A DNA stretch of 64,000 nucleotides from CAZSLI01 sp964607705 (GTDB lineage: Bacteria; Actinomycetota; Coriobacteriia; Anaerosomatales; PHET01), in the NCBI GenBank assembly GCA_964607705.1, contig CAZSLI010000001.1, forward strand, positions 159,204 to 223,203, in the 5' to 3' direction. The translations under genes and the position numbers were made by a program. Below, piece by piece: positions 1-6,984 of this stretch (positions are counted from its first letter, which is position 1; every line of letters begins with the position of its first letter). Below the pieces are notes generated by a model, which saw only the letters and a program-made list of their open reading frames with translations, searched no databases and was not told the DNA's origin.

Positions 1-1
1 C

Positions 2-205
2 TCGAAGTACACGCTGTGCATCATCTCGGCCAAGCGGGCCCGCCAGATCAACGACATGATCCACGGCGTTCGTGACCAGGCCCTGCTGACCATGCCCACG
101 AGCGAGATCGCGAAGATCACGAGCACCAAGCCGCTGTCGCTCGCCATGGAGGAAGTTGCGTCGACCGACGTGAGCTACGAGCGCACGAAGGACAGCTACA
201 AGTAA
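2..205 (+). CDS. rpoZ: DNA-directed RNA polymerase subunit omega, C-terminal part
   Basis: The frame is already open at the left edge and stops at TAA 203-205, leaving 67 visible residues. They begin SKYTLCIISAKRARQIND, which matches the omega core segment (K/R-x-x-L-V-x-x-A-A-K-R-A-R-Q-I), and continue to KPLSLAMEEVAS, the usual KPL..A.EEI segment. Omega helps assemble and stabilise the beta' subunit of RNA polymerase. The N-terminal residues lie outside the window. thiI starts one base after the stop, so the two are probably co-transcribed. The protein is short, so the call rests on the two conserved segments. Confidence 0.85.
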   Translation, partial: SKYTLCIISAKRARQINDMIHGVRDQALLTMPTSEIAKITSTKPLSLAMEEVASTDVSYERTKDSYK

Positions 206-206
206 C

Positions 207-1466
207 GTGGCGCGCATCTACGAGCGCGTCTGCCTGGTCCACTACCACGAGATCGGCCTCAAGGGCCGCAATCGTTCCGTGTTCGAGCGCCGTCTTCAGG
301 ACAACCTGGATGCGGCGCTTTCGGGTCTTCCGGTAGGCAAGGTGGCCCGCATCCCGTCCCGGCTCGTGGTCCGCGTTTTCGAGCCGGAGCGCATCGAAGA
401 GATCGCCCGGCGCATGGCTGCCGTCCCCGGGGTGGTCGGTATCTCCCTCGCCTACAAGGCCGAGCTGACGCCTGCGGCGATGGAGGAGGCGGCGATCGCC
501 GTCCTCGGCGATGCAGGTGCCTTCTCGAGTTTCAAGGTAGAGTCCCGGCGCTCGAACACCGAGTACACCGAGGGCACGCTCGACATGAACCGCCGCATCG
601 GGGCCGTGCTTCAGGCGCATACCGGAGCGCGTGTGGACCTCACCGATCCGGACGTCACGATCTCGGTGATCGTCACGCAGAAGGACACCTACGTCGCCTC
701 GCGCCGCGTGGTCGGCGTGGGCGGACTGCCCGTCGGCTCGGCGAGCTCGGTGGTGGCGCTGCTGTCGGCGGGTATCGACTCGCCGGTCGCCGCGTGGCGT
801 CTCATGCGCCGCGGCGCCACCGTGGTCGGCGTCCACTTCTCCGGCCGTCCCGCCACCAACGACCTCTCCGAGCGGCTCGTGGCCGAGATCGGTGAGGTCC
901 TCGAGCACACCGGAGGCCTCGGGCGAATCTACGTCGTGCCCTTCGGGGAGCTGCAGCGCGAGATCTCGCTCGCGGTCCCGCCGGACCTGCGGGTGTTGAT
1001 GTATCGCCGGCTCATGATCCGGGTCGCCGAGGCGATCGCGTCGGTCGAGCGCGCGAAGGCGCTGGTCACCGGCGAATCCCTCGGCCAGGTGGCGAGCCAG
1101 ACGCTCGAGAACATAGCGGCCGTCGACGAGGCTGCGACGCTCCCGGTTCTGCGCCCGCTCATCGGCAGCGACAAGCTCGAGATCATTGGCGACGCGCGAA
1201 AGCTGGGCACCTACGAGATCTCGACGCAGGAACACGCCGATTGCTGCACCCTCTTCATGCCGAGGAACCCTGAGACGCACGCCAAGCTGCATTTCGTACT
1301 GAAGGCGTGGCAGGAGCTGGACGTTGACCGGATGGTCGCCGACGCGCTCGGCTCCCTCGAGTGGCTCGACTTCTCCTGCCCGACGTACCGGCCGCCGAAG
1401 CGCTGGCCGACGCCCGCCGGCGAAGGTGGTTGGAGCGCTGCCAAGCTTGAAGCGCGCGCCGAGTGA
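207..1466 (+). CDS. thiI: ThiI, tRNA 4-thiouridine sulfurtransferase / thiazole synthesis
   Basis: 419 residues. The N-terminal region has HEIGLKGRNR, typical of the ferredoxin-like part of ThiI. A THUMP RNA-binding domain follows (about 60-170). The adenylating PP-loop SAGIDSPVAAW sits near residue 187, and a conserved EHADCCTLFMP segment lies at about 340. ThiI adenylates U8 of tRNA and inserts sulfur, and also supports thiazole synthesis in some bacteria. There is no C-terminal rhodanese domain, so the sulfur must be handed over by another route, as in ThiI proteins of Bacillus type. The GTG start lies just after rpoZ, and the stop overlaps the next GTG start (GTGA). Confidence 0.93.
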   Translation: MARIYERVCLVHYHEIGLKGRNRSVFERRLQDNLDAALSGLPVGKVARIPSRLVVRVFEPERIEEIARRMAAVPGVVGISLAYKAELTPAAMEEAAIAVLGDAGAFSSFKVESRRSNTEYTEGTLDMNRRIGAVLQAHTGARVDLTDPDVTISVIVTQKDTYVASRRVVGVGGLPVGSASSVVALLSAGIDSPVAAWRLMRRGATVVGVHFSGRPATNDLSERLVAEIGEVLEHTGGLGRIYVVPFGELQREISLAVPPDLRVLMYRRLMIRVAEAIASVERAKALVTGESLGQVASQTLENIAAVDEAATLPVLRPLIGSDKLEIIGDARKLGTYEISTQEHADCCTLFMPRNPETHAKLHFVLKAWQELDVDRMVADALGSLEWLDFSCPTYRPPKRWPTPAGEGGWSAAKLEARAE

Positions 1467-2569
1467 GCGAGCGGTTCCGGATACTGGCCCTCGAGCCCTA
1501 TTACGGCGGTAGCCACCGGGCTGTGCTCGACGGGCTTGTCGAGCGCATCGACGCCGACTGGACCGTGCTCACGCTGCCCGCCCGCAAGTGGAAGTGGCGG
1601 ATGAGGGGCTCTGCCATCACGATGGCGCGCCAAGCCGCTGCGCTCGCAGAGGTACGGGATACGCCCCAGCCGTTCGACCTTGTGTTCGCGTCGACCTTCC
1701 TCAACCTGGCCGAGTTCCGCGGACTCGCAGGGCCGAGAGTGGCGGCAGTGCCCGCGGTGGTCTACTTCCACGAGAACCAGCTCGTCTACCCCAACCGCCA
1801 CAGCGCCGACTGGGACTACCAGTTCCCGCTCACGAACATCACCACCGCGCTCTCCGCTGACAGCTGCATCTTCAACACGCGCTGGAACCTCGAGCAGTTC
1901 GTGGCCGAGATACCCGGCTTCATGAAGGAGTTCCCGGACCACCGGCCATCCGGTCTCGCCGATTTGATCGCCGAGAAGTCGCGCGTGATCGCGCCGCCGT
2001 TCGACCCGGCCCCCTTCGATACGGCGCCCCCCACTCGCGGCTCACGGTGCCGCATCGCGTGGCCTCACCGCTGGGAGCACGACAAGGACCCGGAGACGTT
2101 CTTCCGTGCCGTGTCGGCACTGGCGTCGGAAGGACTCGACTTCGAGGTGCTCGTCGCGGGCCAGAGCTTCCGCGAGACCGAGGGCCTGATGCGCGACGCC
2201 GCCGAAACGCTCGGCGACCGGCTCGCTCACTGTGACGAACCTGCGGATCGCGCCGAGTACGCGCGACTCCTGGCCTCGGCCGACGTCGCCGTCTCCACGG
2301 CTAACAACGAGTTCTTCGGTCTCGCCATGGTCGAAGCATGCTACGCGGGCTGTACGCCGCTCGTGCCCGACCGTCTCGCGTACCCCGAGATCTACCCGGC
2401 TGGATACCGCTATGGCGACCTAGATGCGCTCGTCGCCCGACTGCGCGGCTGCGTCGCCGAACGACCCGAGCCGGGCTCGGCCCGGTCGCTGGTCGAGGGC
2501 TTCACATTCGACGCGCTTGTGCCAAAGTATGAATCGGCCTTTGCAGAAGTGGCGGCGGCACGCCGCTAG
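1463..2569 (+). CDS. DUF3524 glycosyltransferase, tRNA-queuosine alpha-mannosyltransferase-like
   Basis: 368 residues, GTG start overlapping the thiI stop. The N-terminus EPYYGGSHRAVLDGL and PARKWKWRMRGSA (about 11-49) are signatures of the DUF3524/QTMAN_N family. The C-terminal half is a GT-B fold with the GT4-like donor-site segment STANNEFFGLAMVEACYAGC (about 278-297). The animal member GTDC1 (QTMAN) mannosylates queuosine in tRNA-Asp. Bacterial members are widespread, and I know of no established substrate for them. Translational coupling to the tRNA-thiolation gene fits a tRNA-modifying role, but that is inference. It could equally act on another acceptor. The family assignment is firm, the substrate is not. 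Confidence 0.8.
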   Translation: MSERFRILALEPYYGGSHRAVLDGLVERIDADWTVLTLPARKWKWRMRGSAITMARQAAALAEVRDTPQPFDLVFASTFLNLAEFRGLAGPRVAAVPAVVYFHENQLVYPNRHSADWDYQFPLTNITTALSADSCIFNTRWNLEQFVAEIPGFMKEFPDHRPSGLADLIAEKSRVIAPPFDPAPFDTAPPTRGSRCRIAWPHRWEHDKDPETFFRAVSALASEGLDFEVLVAGQSFRETEGLMRDAAETLGDRLAHCDEPADRAEYARLLASADVAVSTANNEFFGLAMVEACYAGCTPLVPDRLAYPEIYPAGYRYGDLDALVARLRGCVAERPEPGSARSLVEGFTFDALVPKYESAFAEVAAARR

Positions 2570-2619
2570 TCGCGAAGGCTGCCGGGCCGCGGGTGGCGGC
2601 CAACTGTGGGAGGGGACTC

Positions 2620-2934
2620 ATGGACGCACTCTCAGGACTGCCGCAGGCTGCGCTCCTCGGCATCGGATCACTCATCATTCTGCAGTTGACGCTGCAGGTC
2701 GTCGCTCTCGTGCAGCTCGTGCGCACTCCGGCCGAGCGCGTCACCATCGGCGGCCGCAAATGGGTCTGGGCGGTGATCATCCTGTTCGGCGAGATCGTTG
2801 GACCGCTGATCTGGTTCTTCGCCGGACGCACTGCCGCGCCGGTGGCCGACGTCGCCCCGAGCGCCCCGGTGTCGGCGCGTGCCGATGACGCCGCCGACGC
2901 CCTCTACGGCAAGGCGCCGCAGGACCAGCAGTGA
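2620..2934 (+). CDS. Small membrane protein with PLDc_N domain
   Basis: 104 residues from ATG 2620, chosen because GGGAGGGG lies 5 bases upstream; an in-frame upstream start at 2593 has no such site. There are two hydrophobic helices: about 9-30, and WVWAVIILFGEIVGPLIWFF at about 48-67. The G..KWVW....F...GPL.WFF pattern is that of the phospholipase D-nuclease N-terminal (PLDc_N) family of two-helix membrane proteins. These often sit just before ABC transporters or cardiolipin synthases. Its GTGA stop overlaps the start of the ABC ATPase, so it is probably an accessory of that exporter. The biochemical role is unknown. Confidence 0.75.
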   Translation: MDALSGLPQAALLGIGSLIILQLTLQVVALVQLVRTPAERVTIGGRKWVWAVIILFGEIVGPLIWFFAGRTAAPVADVAPSAPVSARADDAADALYGKAPQDQQ

Positions 2935-3851
2935 CCCGCGCGCTCGAGATCCGAGGACTGCGCAAGCGTTTTGGCGACTTCACCGCCCTCGAGGGCATCG
3001 ACCTGTCGGTCGAAGAGGGAAGCGTCTACGGGTTCCTCGGCCCCAACGGCGCCGGCAAGACGACCACGCTGCGTATCCTGACCGGGCTCGCTCGCGCTGA
3101 CGCGGGCTCGGTGTCCATCTTCGGCGAGCAGCCGGGAAGCGCTGCCGCGCGGCGTCTTACGGGCTTCCTGCCGGACGTCCCCGGTTTCTACGCCTGGATG
3201 ACCGCCGAGGAGTTCCTGCGCTTCGCAGGTGGGCTCTTCGGCTTCGACAAGCCCACGCTCGACGAGCGCGTGCCGCTCTTGCTCGATCTCGCCGGGCTCA
3301 CCGACGTGCATGCCCGCGTGGGCGGCTTCTCACGTGGCATGAAGCAGCGGCTCGGGGTCGCCCAGGCGCTCGTGAACGCGCCCCGCCTTCTCATGCTCGA
3401 CGAGCCGACGAGCGCGCTCGATCCGCTCGGGCGCAAAGAAGTCCTCGACATGATCACGTCGCTGCGCGGGCGCACCACGGTCTTCTTCTCGACGCACATC
3501 CTGGCCGACGTCGAGCGCGTGTGCGACACGGTCGCCATCCTCGATCACGGGCGCGTGGTCGCCGAGTCCGGCATCGACGAGCTCAAGGAGCGCTATGCCG
3601 CACACAAGCTCGTGCTGGAGGTAGGCGAGGGGAGCGAGGCGTTCTCGCGCACCCTCGCCGAGGAACCCTGGGTGACCACGGTCGCGACAAGCGACGATGG
3701 TGCCCTCGAGGTGTCGGTCACCGATCTCGAGGCTGCCCGGGTCCGCGTGCCGGCGTTGCTGGCTCAGAATGACACCCCCTTGCTGCGCTTCGAGAGCGGC
3801 GAGATCTCGCTAGAAGAAGTCTTCGTCGAGCTCGTGGGAGGTGGGCGCTGA
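2931..3851 (+). CDS. ABC transporter ATP-binding protein (ABC-2 exporter type)
   Basis: 306 residues. Walker A GPNGAGKTT (about 37-45), signature SRGMKQRLGVAQ (about 133), Walker B LLMLDEPTSALDP (about 153) and the H-loop FFSTHILADVERV are all present. A C-terminal extension of about 90 residues is typical of NosF/CcmA-like ATPases that drive ABC-2 permeases. The GTG start overlaps the PLDc_N stop, and the TGATG junction joins it to the permease gene, so the three form one translationally coupled operon. The substrate cannot be read from the sequence; drugs, lipids or peptides are the usual choices. Confidence 0.93.
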   Translation: MTRALEIRGLRKRFGDFTALEGIDLSVEEGSVYGFLGPNGAGKTTTLRILTGLARADAGSVSIFGEQPGSAAARRLTGFLPDVPGFYAWMTAEEFLRFAGGLFGFDKPTLDERVPLLLDLAGLTDVHARVGGFSRGMKQRLGVAQALVNAPRLLMLDEPTSALDPLGRKEVLDMITSLRGRTTVFFSTHILADVERVCDTVAILDHGRVVAESGIDELKERYAAHKLVLEVGEGSEAFSRTLAEEPWVTTVATSDDGALEVSVTDLEAARVRVPALLAQNDTPLLRFESGEISLEEVFVELVGGGR

Positions 3852-4612
3852 TGCGCGGCTTCTACCGCTTCCTCGGCAAGGAGATCACGGAGTTGTCACG
3901 CACGTGGAGGTTGCCCGTGCTTGGCGGTGTCGCCCTGTTCTTCGCGCTGTCGGGACCGATCTTGGCGCTTCTCACGCCGCAGCTGCTCGAGTCGATGCAG
4001 TCGTCGCAGCCGGGCGTGATCATCCAGGTCCCCGACCCTGTCTTTCGAGACGCTTACGCGCAGTGGATCAAGAACCTCTCGCAGTTGGTCGCCTTCGTCG
4101 CGATCATCGCCGCCGCCGGGTCCATCTCGGGCGAAGTGGCCGGCGGCACGACGACGCTCGTGTTGACCAAGCCGGTATCGCGTGCGGCGTTCGTCGTCTC
4201 CAAGGCGGTCGCGCTCATCGGCCTGGTGCACGTGGCAGTGGTGGCCGGGACCGTGGTGACTCAGCTCGTCACACTCGCCGTCTTCGGCGAGGCGCCGCCC
4301 GGCTTGCTCTGGGGCCCCGTGGTCGTGTGGCTGCTCTTCGCGGCGTTCCTGATCGCCGCGGCAGTGCTGCTCTCGGCGATCCTACCGACACTTGCCGCCG
4401 CAGGCGTAGGCGTGGGCGTATTCTTCGCGATCTCGCTCGCCGCCCTGTGGGGTCCTCTCGTCGAGTACTCACCGGCCGGGCTCACCTTGGCGCCGAGCGA
4501 ACTGCTGCTCGGCAAGGAACCCGCATTGGTCTGGCCGATAGTCACCACGCTCGCGGCGACGGTCGCACTCATCGCCCTTGCGGCGTGGCTGTTCGGCCGG
4601 CGAGAGATCTGA
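3851..4612 (+). CDS. ABC-2 type transporter permease
   Basis: 253 residues with about six hydrophobic segments: a first helix after a short basic N-terminus at about 20-37, an extracytoplasmic loop to about 75, and five later helices. GEVAGGTTTLVLTKPVSRAAFVVSKAVAL (about 95-123) contains the conserved intracellular motif of NosY/ABC-2 permeases (G...LVL..P.SR..F..SK). It is the membrane partner of the ATPase directly upstream. It is followed by a convergent gene with only about 30 bases between. Confidence 0.9.
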   Translation: MRGFYRFLGKEITELSRTWRLPVLGGVALFFALSGPILALLTPQLLESMQSSQPGVIIQVPDPVFRDAYAQWIKNLSQLVAFVAIIAAAGSISGEVAGGTTTLVLTKPVSRAAFVVSKAVALIGLVHVAVVAGTVVTQLVTLAVFGEAPPGLLWGPVVVWLLFAAFLIAAAVLLSAILPTLAAAGVGVGVFFAISLAALWGPLVEYSPAGLTLAPSELLLGKEPALVWPIVTTLAATVALIALAAWLFGRREI

Positions 4613-4644
4613 CTGCGGCTACGGCAGGCTAGAGCGCTCGCGAG

Positions 4645-5193
4645 TCAGACGGTGTCGGCGCAGCCGGCGATAGTCGCGGCGACCGCATCGAGCGCGATGT
4701 GGTCGAGTTCCACCTCGGCGACCGCGGCGAAGACCTCCCGAACGCGCTCGTTGGTCGCGCGCGCCGAAGCGTCTGCGTAGAACGCGGAGGCACGCTTCTC
4801 GCGCTCGAGTGACGCGCCGATCCCGGCGCACCAGTCTTCAGGAGCTTCGCCCGGCTGCATGAGGTCTTCAGGCTTCGGCTCCTTGAGCAGCTTGCAGAAG
4901 AGCGAGCAGTGCTCCGCTTCGATGGTGGCGAGCCGCTTGTATGCCGAGGACAACGTGTGGTCGCCGCCAAGGCCTGCCATCGCCCGGTAGAAGCGCGCAT
5001 TCGAGCGCTCGAGCTCGACGGCCGCCTCTAGGTCCTCGCGCTCGACTTCGGTGAGCTGGACCTCGTTCTCGGCGGGATCGAAGCCCCCGGGCTCGGCGAG
5101 GTAGGCACGATGCGCCCCGCAGAAGGGGCACTGCGAAGGCGTCTCGTTGCCAAGGTACGTCTCCCCGCATACTCGGCATCTGATCATCTTCAT
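4645..5193 (-). CDS. Rubrerythrin-like protein with N-terminal rubredoxin knuckles
   Basis: 182 residues, read from the ATG at the right end. Cysteines 6, 9, 22 and 25 form two CxxC knuckles as in rubredoxin. A ferritin-like four-helix domain follows with iron-ligand helices EREDLEAAVELERSNARFY, TIEAEHCSLF, LEREKRASAFY and VAEVELDHIAL. Rubrerythrins reduce hydrogen peroxide in anaerobes. Placing the rubredoxin module before the diiron domain is the 'reverse rubrerythrin' arrangement. A much longer in-frame extension toward 5778 exists, but it runs antiparallel through the DJ-1 gene in another frame and is rejected. It lies 23 bases after DJ-1 on the same strand, so the two form an oxidative-stress pair. 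Confidence 0.85.
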   Translation of the reverse strand: MKMIRCRVCGETYLGNETPSQCPFCGAHRAYLAEPGGFDPAENEVQLTEVEREDLEAAVELERSNARFYRAMAGLGGDHTLSSAYKRLATIEAEHCSLFCKLLKEPKPEDLMQPGEAPEDWCAGIGASLEREKRASAFYADASARATNERVREVFAAVAEVELDHIALDAVAATIAGCADTV

Positions 5194-5216
5194 GGCGCTG
5201 TCCCTTCCCTTGATCC

Positions 5217-5729
5217 TCAGTCGCCCAGCAAGTCCGCAAGTGCATGGCCGAACGCCTCGGCCGCTTCGGGCCCGTTGGCCGTGACGATGCGGCCCTCGAC
5301 GGTCACCGGCTCGCCGGTCCAGAGAGCGCCATGCTCCACCAAGTCGTCCTCCTGGCTGGCGAAGGCCGTGGAAGGGACCCCTGCGAGCAGTCCTGCATGT
5401 GCGAGTACGGAAGGGGCGATGCAGATGGCTCCGAGGACCGCGCCGCGTGTCGCCGCATCGTGCGCCAGCCGGTGGGCGAGGGGGTCGTCGAAGTAGATCT
5501 GGGCGCCGCCTCCGCCGACAAAGACGACAGCATCCCAGGCCACTTGTGTGGCTTCCGTGAGGCTCATGTCTGCTTCGGCCACCAGGCCCAACTTTCCGAT
5601 ACACTTGCCCGCGGTCACGCTTGCAACGGTAACGCGCGCCCCGGCGTCCTCGAGGACGGTTCGGGGGTGCGCATACTCTTCGTCGCGAAAGACCTCTGGG
5701 GCGATGACCATGAGTACTTCGGGTGGCAT
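5217..5729 (-). CDS. DJ-1/PfpI family protein
   Basis: 170 residues from the ATG preceded by GAAAGGACG, eight bases away; a longer frame to 5810 lacks a ribosome site. It has the DJ-1/PfpI flavodoxin-like fold: AVVFVGGGGAQIYF at about 67-80, the nucleophile-elbow cysteine C103 in AICIAPSVLA, and the conserved acidic residue near E12. Members act as proteases, glyoxalase/deglycase-type enzymes or redox chaperones. The actual activity here is not determined. It is the upstream gene of the rubrerythrin pair and diverges from the polyferredoxin gene, which supports a stress role. Confidence 0.85.
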   Translation of the reverse strand: MPPEVLMVIAPEVFRDEEYAHPRTVLEDAGARVTVASVTAGKCIGKLGLVAEADMSLTEATQVAWDAVVFVGGGGAQIYFDDPLAHRLAHDAATRGAVLGAICIAPSVLAHAGLLAGVPSTAFASQEDDLVEHGALWTGEPVTVEGRIVTANGPEAAEAFGHALADLLGD

Positions 5730-5839
5730 GGTTCGTGCGTCCTTTCGGGCGAGGGTTCGCTCGTGCGACCACCAGCATATATGAGGCTCGTGCGCGGCCG
5801 GCACCGTCACGATCGATTCACTGCGAGAGGTGTCAGCAG
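5730..5839. promoter_or_regulatory. Divergent intergenic region between DJ-1 and the NapH-like gene
   Basis: 110 bases must hold promoters for both strands. The only AT-rich patch is GCATATATGAGG at 5775-5786. It offers a plus-strand -10 (TATATG, with TTCGCT 16 bases upstream as a weak -35) and an overlapping minus-strand -10 (TATGCT). The assignment is tentative. Confidence 0.3.
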
Positions 5840-6847
5840 ATGCGTGAGACGCTTGTGCGGGTCCGGGACGTCGTCACCGGCCGCTGGTTCGTTAAGACCG
5901 CCTTCTTCGTCTTCTTCGTGTACGCGTGCGTCCAGCTGTTCAGATTCGCCGCGTGGGCGCGTGGTACAGGGCCGTATGTGCATCGTCCTGAGGCGGCAGC
6001 CGGCATCCTTCCCATCGGGCACTTCACCAGCTTCTTCGCCTGGGTCCGCGGTGGCGGATGGGATACGTACCTACCCGCGGGCCTGGTCATCATCCTCGGT
6101 GCTCTCGCCCTGTCCTTGCTGCTGAAGCGGGGATTCTGTGGATGGATCTGCCCGGTAGGCACCGTCTGGGAGGCGTTCGCCGCGCTCGGCCGCAAGCTGT
6201 TGGGCCGCAACTTCGTGCTCCCGCACTGGCTCGACGTAGCCGGTCGCGCGTTCCGCTACGTGTTGACCGCTGCCTTCATGAGTTTCCTGATCATGGTCCC
6301 GGTCGCCGAGGCCACCGGTTTCAGGACGCTCCCGTACATGTGGGTGGCCGACCTCAAGATCCTGGGTCTCATGATCCAGCCCATCTACATCCTCGTCATT
6401 CTCCTCGTGGGTGCGGTTTCGATGTTCATCGGACCGCTGTGGTGTCGTTACCTGTGTCCGCTGGGCGGCCTCTACTCGGTTGTGGGAATGGCATCGCCTT
6501 GCACGATCGAGCGAGATCCCGATCTGTGCATCGACTGTCACAAGTGCTCCCGTTCCTGCCATGCGTTCGTGAAGCCTGAGGAGTCGAAGCGACTGCTTGC
6601 TCCGGAATGTGACGGCTGCATGGACTGCGTGAAGGTATGCCCGGTCGACGGATGCCTCGAGGCCAAGGCGTTCTCGCGCGTGCGGATCGCACCGTGGGTC
6701 TGGCCGCTGCTCATCGTGGGCCTGTGGCTCGCGATATGGGGTACCGCCAAGCTGACAGGCAACTGGGACTCTCCCATCCCGCCGGACGCGTTCCGCCAGG
6801 TCATCAACTCGGGGCTCCTCGAGGAGACGACGAAGGGTGGCTTCTAG
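5840..6847 (+). CDS. NapH/YccM-type membrane 4Fe-4S binding protein
   Basis: 335 residues from ATG 5840, preceded by GAGAGG; an in-frame frame from 5723 is not supported. There are about five membrane helices. Two periplasmic-side CxxxCP motifs (FCGWICPVG, WCRYLCPLG) mark the NapH/NosR/CcoG family. They are followed by two ferredoxin cluster motifs: CIDCHKCSRSCH, and CDGCMDCVKVCPVDGC near residues 258-273. Such proteins pass electrons between quinol or ferredoxin and periplasmic partners. No terminal reductase is adjacent, so the partner is unknown. A C-terminal helix (about 282-300) follows the clusters. The rubrerythrin/DJ-1 pair is transcribed divergently. Confidence 0.87.
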   Translation: MRETLVRVRDVVTGRWFVKTAFFVFFVYACVQLFRFAAWARGTGPYVHRPEAAAGILPIGHFTSFFAWVRGGGWDTYLPAGLVIILGALALSLLLKRGFCGWICPVGTVWEAFAALGRKLLGRNFVLPHWLDVAGRAFRYVLTAAFMSFLIMVPVAEATGFRTLPYMWVADLKILGLMIQPIYILVILLVGAVSMFIGPLWCRYLCPLGGLYSVVGMASPCTIERDPDLCIDCHKCSRSCHAFVKPEESKRLLAPECDGCMDCVKVCPVDGCLEAKAFSRVRIAPWVWPLLIVGLWLAIWGTAKLTGNWDSPIPPDAFRQVINSGLLEETTKGGF

Positions 6848-6857
6848 TCCCACACGC

Positions 6858-6876
6858 CTCGGCGACGATCGCCGAG
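6858..6876 (+). terminator. Hairpin after the polyferredoxin gene
   Basis: CTCGGCGA, a three-base loop CGA, then TCGCCGAG form a perfect 8-bp stem, 10 bases after the stop codon. The T tract is poor (TATGTGGTTT), so termination is probable but may be incomplete. Confidence 0.5.
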
Positions 6877-6921
6877 TATGTGGTTTGCCTGTGTGGACGG
6901 TTACGCCCTAGGGCTCGGTGG

Positions 6922-6946
6922 TAATATGTGTACAAGTTTGTACACA
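6922..6946 (+). promoter_or_regulatory. Putative -10 box overlapped by a 20-bp palindromic operator
   Basis: TAATAT (6922-6927) is a good -10 candidate. Beginning at its last base is a perfect inverted repeat, TGTGTACAA-GT-TTGTACACA (6927-6946), with 9-bp arms and a two-base centre. It lies 38 bases before the start codon of the alpha-oxoamine synthase. Its position across the start point suggests a dimeric repressor of TetR or GntR type. No regulator gene is adjacent, and the -35 region is weak (GGTTAC at 17-bp spacing). Confidence 0.65.
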
Positions 6947-6984
6947 GGGCGCCAGGGGGGCGCCATCTGCCGAGAGGGGCCTAC

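Noticed and set aside
4645..5778. A 377-residue open frame containing rubrerythrin
   Set aside because: Only the last 182 residues resemble rubrerythrin. The upstream part is an arginine-rich translation in the wrong frame of the DJ-1 gene on the same strand, and the ATG at 5193 fits the family start.
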